Below, piece by piece: positions 1 through 12,200 of a DNA stretch of 64,000 nt. The translations under genes were made by a program, and so were the position numbers. The stretch comes from Liolophura sinensis. Its lineage: Eukaryota; Mollusca; Polyplacophora; Chitonida; Chitonidae. The stretch spans positions 5,329,338-5,393,337 of the forward strand of contig NC_088302.1 in NCBI RefSeq assembly GCF_032854445.1, in the 5' to 3' direction. The notes below the pieces were generated by a model. That model did no database searches, had not been told where the DNA came from, and worked only from the letters and a program-made list of their open reading frames with translations. Positions within the stretch are counted from its first letter, which is position 1, and each line of letters begins with the position of its first letter.

Positions 1-205
1 CTTGAATTTGGAGAAAAACAGGAATCAAATGAAAAACACAGCTTTCAAGTTCGGCAAACCACAGTACAAGCAGTTTAAAAAATTCATGAACAAAATTTTT
101 AGGGGTTAAATGTGGTTGTAAAACGTCGTCTTCTTTTTTACTTCATCATTTTACCTCTGCAATAGATTCCTCAATACTAACGTAGCATTTCTAAATGCAA
201 CTCAC

Positions 206-240
206 TTTTAAGCTCCTCCTCTTTCTTTTTTAACTGCTCC
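206..240 (-). CDS. RAD50: RAD50 exon 21, short (residues 616-628, last seen in window)
   Basis: Eleven full codons ([11 protein letters not shown]) between an attttag acceptor and a GTGAGT donor. The phase fits exon 20, and the sequence resembles the KRKEEQL segment of RAD50. Reading past the donor meets TAG, so the donor is needed. It is the weakest exon call because it is so short. Confidence 0.75.
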
Positions 241-3200
241 CTAAAATAAAAATAACATTATATGGAATTGTCATGTCCTAATTTAACCCAAAAAAAAAGA
301 TACTGCCAATGTGGCCCCAAGCCATAAAAATGATACTGTCAATGTGGCCCCAAGCCATAAAAATGATACTGTCAATGTGGCCCCAAGCCATAAAAATGAT
401 ACTGTCAATGTGGCCCCAAGCCATAAAAATGATACTGTCAATGTGGCCCCAAGCCATAAAAATGATACTGTCAATGAGGCCCAAAGCCATAAAAATGATA
501 CTGTCAATGTGGCCCAAAGCCATAAAAATGATACTGTCAATGTGGCCCATTTTAAGAAATATACTTCAGGGCTTCCTCTGGGTCAGTATACTTTTAGCCA
601 GTCACTTTAGTGACTCATCAGATTTTGTAGCCTATACTATTTTCTTTTCGCCATACTTTTTTAGCGACCTTGACAATCTTTGTGATCTTCAAATGACTGA
701 ATAGGAACAGTATCTATGACTCTCGTAGGTCTCCATCTCTAATTCATTTTTATCTGCCTTGGTATAGCTGCTAGAATCAATTTGGTCTCTTCCAGTTATA
801 TCTGGAGTTTATCCCACGCAGCATTTTGAACAACTGCCCGGAAAATAACGGACCAATGTTTGGTAAGGCGTTTTTGTTTTTTGAAAAAAAATCAATCCTT
901 TTTTAAATCAATCTGTGTAGGATCCTAGTAAAAGGTACTTTCCCCTATCGGAAAAATTTGTTACAAAATAAATTTGTAACTTTAGTTTATTTGAATGCAG
1001 CATGATGATCAATACAATGGGGTAACACAATATCACAGGTGAAAAATCGCACACATTCTTAAACATTTATCTCCCCAAAAAATAGATTATTAAAGTGGAA
1101 AGGTTTAATTTTTCAAGGAAGGTAACATCATTTACATCTCTTACACTACCTTGACTTACCTCTCTTGATAATTTTTTTTTGTTAAAGATTTGGCCATGAA
1201 AGGCATCCCAAAAATGCCATGATTTTCGTTCACAATATAACAAAAATGATTTTCAAGTGTTATCCAATGTAAGCGAACTTGCAACAATGCTGAACCCACT
1301 TTGTATTTTTCTGTCAAGTAAAATCACCATACAATGGTGTTGGTGTTGGTTTGCCAAGATGAGGTTGTTTGAAGTGAAAGCAAATGGATCGATCTCATCA
1401 CAGAAAATAGCGAAAATCTGCTAAACCCCCCTAAAAAACTCTCATGCCTGAAAAGTACTACAAAAGTTTCGCCAGGTAGTTTTTTTGTATCATGTGTGAA
1501 CATTTCCTTAAGTAAATAAATTTGTTGCCAAAAACACTGGCATTTTAAAAAAATTTTACCGCCATTTCAAAAAAGTGTTCTAAATTTGCGACAATGGTGA
1601 GACCCAGCGGAAGCCCTGACATTCAGTGCAGGAAAAAACATAACTTTTGAATGTGTCCTTAGCAGAAACAGACAACAGAATCATGTGAACATATTTTATA
1701 CAACCACCTTCTCTAAGCACGACGCTTCCCTCTTACTTGATCATTTTACGATTAGCTTCCTTGGTGGTCAACTCCATCTTGTTTCTCTGTAATGACCTCT
1801 CCATGTTTTTCACATCTTCACTTTGTCTCCTGAAACAACAACAACATGACTGATCAGTTTACTGACTTCAATATAGGAAGATGTGGTAATATTTACGCTG
1901 TGGACAACGAAATTATGATGAGAAGCTCAAAGTTTGTAACCAGACATTGAAAAAAAAAAAAGAAGAAAAAAAAAAGAACAGAAGGAGATTTGTCTTCCCC
2001 ATGTTACGTAATGCTAATAAAAGAATACAAACCAGCCAAAAGTGGGTAAGTTCTGCAATCCAAAACACAATGTAGATGAGCCTTATACCCAAATTTCGAT
2101 AAAATTGGCCCTGTAATTCTGGAAATATCTCTCGAACAAGTCAAAGTCTGTTCACATAGCGGTATTTGTGTCACAACTTAATTGAAAATCAACAGATATT
2201 ATTTGTGACTAGAGACTCCTGTCATTATTGAAAGGCAAAGAACACACTAGCAGTACATGACTGATGAAAGACCATTAAATATTGTCCAGGAAAATAGTTT
2301 GACTTGTTTTTTAGAATATTTTTCCACCTAGCAAAATGCATTTAAAACTTTGTATTCTATTGTGGCCTTTTCTGACCATATTGGGACCAGTGAAGTCACT
2401 TGACACACACAGATTGCTATATTTCATCATTCAAAATGCATCTCCATTTAGAGTTATGAATCACTCCACAACTGGACAATGAAATGAACTTTTTCAAGCC
2501 AAAAATACTACTGTGACATCACTGGTACCCTCTGGGTCCTAACAGACCACCATAGAATCCTATGTTTTACATGCATTTTAGTTGGTCCCAACAGACCACC
2601 ATAGAATCCTATGTTTTACATGCATTTTAGTTGGTCCCAACAGACCTCCATACAATCCTATGTTTTACATGCATTTTAGTTGGTCCCAACAGACCACCAT
2701 AGAATCCTATGTTTTACATGCATTTTAGTTGGTCCCAACAGACCACCATAGAATCCTATGTTTTACATGCATTTTAGTTGGTCCCAACAGACCACCATAG
2801 AATCCTATGTTTTACATGCATTTTAGTTGGTTATAAAAATTCTAAAAATATAAATCAGAGTATTTTCTTGAACAGTGTTCAATGGACTTACATCTGCAAA
2901 ATACTTTATTTTAGCGTTTTCTTTGCCTTCAAGCTTTAAAGCAAAATTTGTGAAATTCAGGGAGTTATGTGTATTTTGGGAGATACCGACTAGAGAAATT
3001 TGTTTTCAGCTGCATACCAGGGGTAAACATAAAAAAAACCCCTTACTATTAGGACCAATATTACTACCTCAGTTCTCACCCAAGCTTATAAACAACACTG
3101 TAATCGTAAAACTGCTTCCACATTATTTAACAAAAGAGGATCAATTTTAGTATTTAACTAAAATGTCTAGGAGAAACTATAAAAGTGGTCAGTGTTTACC

Positions 3201-6200
3201 TCTACCCTGAGTCTAATACAAACTCACCCTGTGTACTCATCCAACTCTCCTCGTACATTCTGGGCAGGCATGTGGCCTAGTAGGTACTTCAGAGTGTCCT
3301 CATGTTTTGCTTTTCTTCAAAAAGAAAATTTAACTACTGTAAATCGTCAACCTTTTCAACCACTAAAGCACCTTTTCAAGTAGAATTTATGTATACAATT
3401 ATTATTAAAATTTCCTTGAAATGATTGTTTGTGTCATTAAAGACGACACTGCCCATTATCTCTCCACCCCCCATAGTTCTGTAAGAATGTTTCAGTCTAT
3501 TGGCTGCAGGGGCAGTTGAAGGGTAACTAGGGTATGTGTCCCTTTTTTGACTTACTTAGTGAGTATATTCTGTTATACCCAAGAAACACCTTCATTTAAA
3601 CTCAGGTATGCGAATGTTCAAAGGCCATCTGGTATCCAATATGTCTTGCACCTTGCATACAGATCTGATTAAATCTGAGTTAAACACCTACCTAAAGATT
3701 TATTTATTTATTTGACCGGTGTTTAACGCCATACTCAAGAATATTTCACTTATACAATGGCGGTCAGCAAACCGAGCAGAACCAGGGGAAACCCACGACC
3801 CAAAGCCATGGCAGACCTTCCCACGTACGACCACGAGAGGAACTCCAACCACGTTGGTGAAAGGCTCCTGGGTCTGTGCACTGCACAGGCGTGCTACCAC
3901 AACCCCTCAACCCCAACACCACCCCTCAACCCCACTCATCCGGCCATGTATGCCCATCCTCACTAACGACATACAAGGTTTACTCAAGATGTTTTGCTGA
4001 ATGTGACTCACATTTTGCGCACTCCCTCTTCCTTACTGGTCTTCTCTTTCTTCAGCATGTTGACTTCCGTCAGCAGACTCGACTCCATGTGAAGTCGACT
4101 CATCTCTGAACTGAGAACCAGCAGAAGGAACTTGCCACAATACTGGACTTACATGACAATATCATTCACAGCAACTATGACAACTTACTCTCTTAGAGGC
4201 AACAGAAATCTTTGACCGCAAGATATGACTGAAGAACTGCAAATAAGGGGTTAAACCCCAACAATTCCATTTTATCCTTTCATCCAAAAATCCTGAGTTC
4301 ACAACATAAGCTACAAGTTACTTTCTTCTCCTGCTGCTCAGATGACTGTTCTGAAGTGTAGTTAGAAATAAGCCTACTAATTTGGAACAAAGATTCACAT
4401 ATCCTGTACACATACCAGCATGACACTTGAAGTATTCATATTGAATACTATTTCAAACACTTCTGATCAACTGGCCCCAGTTGTGTTTTCAGCACACAAA
4501 TACTTCACTTAATGGTAAATAAATTTAAGAGTTTTGTTGTAACCATGGCATTTCCCTTACCAAATAAAGCCTTGGGACGAGAAAGGTGCTTAACCCATGT
4601 TTACCTTCACAGGTAAGAATCTCTTTTCTCATACAATCTTAGCGTGAAATTCTGCACAAAAGCATTATGTCATACCAAGTTAAAGATGGCTGACGATGTC
4701 TAAACACTTGCTGTCTGTATAAACTGACAAACCTAAGAGCACTGAGAGTTGCATCCAGGGTCTGTTTTTCCTTCTGTAAACTGCTGATGTCAGCTTTCAG
4801 GTCATCTATATTCACACTGCCTTCTGTTGCCTGAAGATCTCTTTCCTAGCAGAATATTCAAAAATTTCAGTCAGTAATCATATATAACCTGATTCATGCC
4901 CCAAAAAACCAGAAACTCTCCAAATCACACAAAAGGAACACACGAAGGGAAAACAAAAGTTTCAAATTTCTTTGCTTACTAGAGAGAATAAGCAAAAAGT
5001 TCAAGCCAAATTAGTCAGGTCATGAATTTTGCAATTGCCCATTTGCATCATCATGTCATCTATTTAAAGGACAAGACAGCACATGGCTAAATCATATTTC
5101 CTTCGAAAGCAGGATAGTCCCGCTTTCTAAAAAAGTATCATACTTAATTATTTTGTGGAGATTTCACCAATCAAAATGCAGAACAAAATGACAATACAGC
5201 ACAAATGGCTGGTGTGAGTCGAGGCAGCCATCTTGTGAATTTTATCCGATCAAACACATCGCTATCAGACTGTACATGCCAAAGCTGTGAGGTAGCTTTT
5301 ACGCATTCACTCCATGAAGTGACATATGGTAACACAGAACTCCTGCATAAGACATCATTTTGAGATCGTTTACAGCGATTTATCTACATGTTGCCATAGG
5401 GCTATTTCACACAGTGTTGTGGGTCAGGTCTGTATCATTTATGGACCACCACAGACATAAAATCAGTGAATTTACAAACCGCGTTATCACAACTTAAGTC
5501 AGACAGCAGCATACCATCTCCGCTCAAACGGCATTAATCTCTCCAGCAGATCTTAGGCCTACTTAGACACACTGTTCAAATTACACAAATATATATTTTG
5601 TTGTTCATGTCAGCTTTTAGTCAGCATGCACTTGCTAAATAACAGATGTCAGTTAAAAATTCATTAGGGATACCGAAGAATGAGAAGATGGCATCTTATC
5701 GAACAATGCTTGAAATTAATTAAATCTTGTGATATAATTTTTTTTCTGGTTTCAGTACAACTCAAGAATTTAAATTTTGCTCTTTGTCTTTCTCTCATGC
5801 AAGGGATGTCTTTTTCTGTTTTCTATATAAAAAACACTAAAATTATTGAAACACCATGTTTAAGCCAAGGTGCTTCCTCTGACCTCGCCATAACTAGGTC
5901 AGCATTGCTTTCATCTTTGACAGTTGCAGTTTCATCCAGCGACAGTTGAATGCCTAGATGAGTCACAGTTGAGCATGAATCCAGTCATACAACAATCCTA
6001 TTGTAATACCAGCACAACCCCTTCAGAGGCTACGACTCCAACCAGGAATACCCCGGCCGTGCATTTGCGGGCTACCCCTAAACTGTGATGGTATAGTAGG
6101 CCTACTGGATGAACAGTTCAAACAGGGGAAGAAATATCCTTCCAGTATAGCCAATTTCTGAGAAATCCATTTATCACTTATTCATCTTCTTCATCGCAGA

Positions 6201-9200
6201 AGTTCAGAACTTTAATCTGCCACAGGCTACTGCTTAGACTATTACATGGGAAACGACGCTAGAGAGTTAGAGTAAATGTGAAGTCACCTTGCTGTTGATA
6301 ATGGAGACGCGCTGAAGCTGTGACAAGACGTAGTTGCACTAAACTTTTACTGGTTTGAAAAAATCTAGAAAGAACATTTATCGTCAGTTTAAGATACTCT
6401 GAATGGTAATATTTCAGTGGACAAAAACATTAGTCTGGTGCTGTCTTTCATTTTAACACTGAGTGAGTGAGTGCGTGCTTGGGGTTTAACGTCGTACTCA
6501 ACAATTTTTCAGTCATATGACGACGAAGGAATCATTAGGGTGCATGCACGTGTAATGTGCCTCCTTGTTGCAGGACGGATTTCCACCGCTCTTTTATTTA
6601 GTGCTGCATCACTGAGACGACTTACCGAAGGCAAGTAAGCCGCCCCGCCCGAGCCATTATACTGATACGGGTCAACCAGTCGTTGCACTATCCCCTTCAT
6701 GCTGAACGCCAAGCGAGGAAGTCACAACTTCCTCTTTTAAAGTCTTAGGTGTGACTCGACCAAGGATTGATCCTGGATCTACCGGTCCCGAAGCGGACGC
6801 TCTACCAACTGTGCTATCCGGGCCGGTCATTTTAACACTGAAACTCCAGAAAAAAATATACAACTTTAATATGCAAGTTACTGTTCAGAGATTATTCAGA
6901 TGTTTTTGTTTTCTTTTCTTATTATCTTTGAACCAACTCACAGCTTTCTTGAGGTCCTGGTTGATCTGCTCCAGTTTGCCTGCTGAGGCGTCCACCTCAC
7001 TCAACTTTCTGCTAATCTCTCTCATTTCTGCAATGTTTTTCTTCTGTAAACATGAACCCAATAAACTCCTCACAAGATCTATATAAGCTACTCACATAAA
7101 TCAACAAGTAATTAAACAATATCAGATTATAGTTTTTAGTTCCCAAGATAACACCCAGGTCAGCAATGTCAGGTAAGAGACCAATGATGGCTTAAGAAAC
7201 CAATTCAGACAATGACGAACACAAACCTTCTTTGTTATAAAACACACTTTGCAACTCCATAATACGACTTTCAGTACATGTAGATCACATTATCAACAAT
7301 CTATTACCGAAAGACTGAAAACCAGAAGCTGAACGGAAATTCTAATATCACATCATGTAGATAAGGTGAAATGTAAGACACCATGCGATAAATCACAAGA
7401 TGAAACTTACACTCGTGTCTTTCTTCGTTTGGATGTCATGTTCTACTTTTGTGGCACGTTCTCTCACAGTGTTTATTTTCCGCTGAATATTGGCCTCTTC
7501 CTTCTCATATTCATCCTTGAGACAAAAATTTGTTCATTTGTTCAATGTCCAGTATCAAACAAGTTTCCATCCATTACACACACATATACGCCTTCTGCTT
7601 CAAATATTTTATGATTTATGAGTAAAATTTAAGTTGAACTTAGAATTAGCCATTTACTACAGAACAATAAACTTGCTCATATAAAGTAAACATTCAAGTT
7701 CGTGTGTGACCATCAATTCAGAGCTGTGGCTCCTTCATTTCCAAAGGCTCTGAAAAATCTTCACAACATATTCATCCTAATCCAATTAATTTCAGATAAA
7801 CTGAACATCTTCATAACAGGTGTACAAAATCTCACAGCACAAACGCCAAAATACAACACTACACAGACAGTATATATCATATTCTGACCCAGTCAATTCC
7901 AAATCTCAAATGACATCAGCCAACAAAAAGCTTGCAAAGTTTGGCCTACAAAGATCAGATCACAGTATTCCACAGAGTTCATACCTTGGTATGATTGTGC
8001 TTTTCCACATTTTCTTCAATCCGTTCTCGGACTCTCTCCTCAAATTGTTGATATCGATCAAGAGTTATCTCCCCTCGACTAAAGCCTAAACAAACATAAG
8101 ACCTCACACATAAACATGAAGCGAGTGCTTGAGGTTTAATGTCGTACTTAACAATTTCTCAGCCATATGACGATGACGGAATCCTTAGAGTGCATGTAAT
8201 GTGCGTCCTTGTTGCAGGACTGATTCCCCCCCCCCACCCCCCCTCTTTTATCGAAGCCAAGTAAGCCACCCCACGCAAGACATTATACTGATACCGGTCA
8301 ACTAGTTGGTGCAGTATCCCTTTAATGCTGAACTCTAAGTGAGGAAGCTACAACTTTCTCTTTTAAGGTCTTTGGTGTGACACAATAGAGGATTGACCCT
8401 AGATCTACTGCCCCCGAACTGGAGCCTCAACCAATTGAACCATCAAGGGTAAATCACGGCTTTGACATTTTATTTGTAAAATGAAGCCAAAGTAATGAAT
8501 ACCTTCAAATCCGTACTCTGATGCCAACTGTCTCAAAGAAGCATCACGTCTGCGGATATGGTTCTCATGGTCCTGTTAGAAATGAGAGAAAATAAACATG
8601 TAACACATCACGACGCCCTCAGAACTATGGTAGCTACACATAAGTAAACAAAAACTACATTCACATCCATTTCGGGGGATAAGATTGGAAATGTGCAGTA
8701 CACTCAGCAGATTAAAGCTTCAATGAAATCTGACATTCACAAAATGTTAAAGGAGAGTTTGCATTTTATGACTTAAAACAAACGTTCAAAAGACGGACTG
8801 ATACTGGATGTATGGATGATACACCTTGGTCAAGGTCACAAGGGACTAGTGAACTCTTGGCAAGTAATCTCTGCACTCCTCCTCCTGTACAACTTAATGA
8901 GTTTGACTTGGTATTGAATCTTGCTTGTTCGGGATATACAGACACAAAAATCAAAGCTCAGAGACAAGTCTAAAGTTCACACGAGCACAAACCAGGTGTC
9001 TACACTCACAGCAGCTGCCATTTCCATCTTTCCCACATCCGCATCTATCTTTGACCTCTCCTCCTTTGTCGTCTTACCTGTTGATCTTACTAAATAGAGA
9101 GAACCCTAAAGCCCACCCAAGCACAAAACAGGTGTCCATACTGACAGCAGCTGCCTGTTCCATCTTCCCCGCATCATGTTACCTGTTCATGTTACTGAAC

Positions 9201-12200
9201 AGAGAGAAGCCTAAAGCCCATCTGAGCACAAACTAGGTGTCCATACTCACAGCAGCTGCCTGTTCCATCTTCCCCACATCCACGTCTATCTCTCCTTGTG
9301 TGTCATGTTACCTGTTCATGTTACTGAACAGAGAGAACCCTAAAGCCCACCTGAGCACAAACTAGGTGTCCATACTCACAGCAGCTGCCATCTCCATCTT
9401 CCCCACATCCACGTCTATCTCTCGTTTGTCATGTTACCTGTTTATGTTACTGAACAGAGAGAACCCTAAAGCCCACCTGAGCACAAACTAGGTGTCCATA
9501 CTCACAGCAGCTGCCATCTCCATCTTCCCCACATCCTCATCTATCTCTCCTTGTTTGTCACGTTACCTGTTCATGTTACTGAACAGAGAGAACCCTAAAG
9601 CCCATCTGAGCACAAACTAGGTGTCCATACTCACAGCAGCTGCCTGTTCCATCTTCCCCACATCCACATCTATCTTTGACCTCTCCTCATTCACTTTGTC
9701 AAGGTCATGATTCAAGCGGCTCAACTTTTTCTCAAGCTAGAACAAAGGAAAAATGAACTAGTGGCTGCCCTAGGTGTTTAAAAATTATAATTTATAATTT
9801 AAAGTTAATGCGGGGAATATTGTGAAACAGATGCACCGGTTAGCTCAGACTGTCTCACACAGTAAAATTCAAACCAAAAAAAAGTGTTCAAAAGTTTTAA
9901 TAGTAGTAATAATAGAAAAAATAAACCAATGTTCTTCAAATATTAATCAGATTGTGACTATAGTATGAAGAAAGTGTTTACCAATTTTAAAAAGTCTCAT
10001 GTCATCAGACTTTTTCCTTTCTTTTTTTGAAGCAATTGTCACAGGTGGCTCACCCATCCACAGACAGGTGAATATGGTCAGGTGATGTTCATAATTCAGT
10101 TGTAAGTGGGCATACATTTGTGAAAATGTGACCAAGTGCTGAGCTATCTGGAGATTACCAGGAACTGTGAACTGCGGATTATCTGGAGATTACCAAGAAC
10201 TGTGAACTGTGGATTATCTGGAGATTACCAGGAACTGTGAACTGCGGATTATCTGGAGATTACCAAGAACTGTGAACTGTGGATTATCTGGAGATTACCA
10301 GGAACTGTGAACTGCGGATTATCTGGAGATTACCAGGAACTGTGAACTGCGGATTATCTGGAGATTACCAAGAACTGTGAACTGTGGATTATCTGGAGAT
10401 TACCAGGAACTGTGCATACTCTCAAACTACCACTAGCAAGTCAAAATAATTTCTACATCGAGACGAAAATAAAGTGTCCACAAATCAATACTATTATCAA
10501 AAGCAAAAATATGCCACTATTTGCCAGTATTTTGTAGAATACTTACAATTTACGACATTTAGGAAAGAAAAGTTATCGATACCTTGGCCTTCTCGCTTTG
10601 CGGTCATGTGCCATTTCTGCCAAGTCACAGTACAAAATTCAGTATCCAACTTACAGGGACGAGATAACTCACACTGTCTGCTTCATCACTGAACGTTCAT
10701 AACAAAGCTTCAACATTACAAGTGATTCTTGGTACCGTAATACACAGAAAGAATAAACATGCAAACCAGTTATGTACACAATCTCTGCTCAAATTGATCA
10801 ACTCTGTCATGTCCATAAGTTCTCCCTATTTACCTCCGCCACAGTTTTGTTTGTCTCCTCCAATTTGTTTTGGAACTCTGACAAAATCTGTTCTAATTCT
10901 TCTGTGGGTCCTGTAACAGACAGATTTTTCAATCAGAGGTGATGTATGGATTGAAGATATGTTAATCAACAATTCATTTTAAACAGCCTCTAAAGGCATC
11001 TAAGACCAGTAATAGTTGAATTCAAATACATACCTTCATGCATTACTTACACTTTTGTGCTCAAAGGAGTACTGAAAAGCTTAAAAGCATTACCATGAAT
11101 CCAACCTTAGCCAAAATGTAGAAAATCTTTACTATTTACAGAAAAACTAGATGTATGTCCATTTTACAGATTTTCTACGTTTTTTTCTGCGATGTTTTTA
11201 GTTGGTCATTTTTTGGTCATTGAAGATTACCTTGAAATTCATTCTCCAAATTTTCAATGATCTCATTGATTGTTTTCTCCAACATTTCCTTTTCTCCGTC
11301 CATTTTACCTGGAAGAGAACCAAACTGGTCAGATTCTGTTTTATCGCGGAAGTACTAGTGCAGTCAGGCACAATTCACGCGGTAACAGGGAAATAATAAC
11401 AAATGAGATCAGATTGTTTGGTTGTAGAAACTTCACACACAGTGTAATCCTCTAATCAGGTTTGGATCTATCCAAGAAACACAAAATGTACCATCTCTCC
11501 ATAATGTTCATACTGCATACAGAAACTGGGTAAAAGTAGTTTAATATGCAAAATAAATAAATAAATAAATAAAAATGAATATATAACAGGGGGTGTTGGA
11601 AACTAAAAGAGGCAGCATGTTATGTACCTATCGTAAATCCAGACTTGAAGTTCACTCAATCAGAATCTCACTGTTCCAGAATGCTTGGCTAACAGGTGTA
11701 CAAATTGCACTAAATTCACCATCAAAGCAAAATTATGAGCAAATTAGTTTCATGTTCCTTGGAAACATTTTCAATGAAATCAGAGCATTTCATGATACTT
11801 ACCTTTCTGGGAACTCAGTTTGTTGATATTATGAGTTGCATCATAAATCTTGTTCAACTTTTCCTGAAATCAAATGTTGTCAAAAGTGATTAGCAAAAAT
11901 ATCATACTACCCGCTACCTTTAAACATGTGGAGTGTCATGTCAAATATCCATTTTTGAACTGCAGGACTAGGCCTACCAGCAGACGAGATGAAAATGTCA
12001 ATTTGTGCTCAAAGTGACACCTACACATGTGTTTTCACCACAGCAGTTAAAACATTTCTTGTTCATCCAGAGGCAGACTATCAACTTCTGCCTGTACTTC
12101 ATAAACATGAATACTTAATTTACTTTATACTAATTGGAACACCTTCATCTATTTGCATATGAAATTTTAGTCATAGAGATTGGCCACTCTAAAATAGAAA

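Noticed and set aside
145-178. Possible RAD50 exon left of 206 (CGTTAG ... GCAGAG|GTAAAA on the minus strand)
   Set aside because: It would leave an intron of only about 28 bases and the phase 1 reading does not resemble RAD50.
278-704. Four overlapping ORFs of 85-131 codons on both strands
   Set aside because: They arise from the 33-bp minisatellite, whose unit length is a multiple of three.
6771-6826. tRNA gene suggested by A and B boxes
   Set aside because: It is the head of a SINE with target-site duplications; the cloverleaf is not complete.
6509-6863. ORFs on both strands around 6509-7086
   Set aside because: They come from SINE A, or are the real RAD50 exon 16 read through into introns.
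10575-10621. Possible extra RAD50 exon between exons 11 and 12 (minus strand, acceptor TTGGCAG, donor GTATCG)
   Set aside because: No frame resembles RAD50, exons 11 and 12 already join in phase 0, and human RAD50 has no insert at this point.
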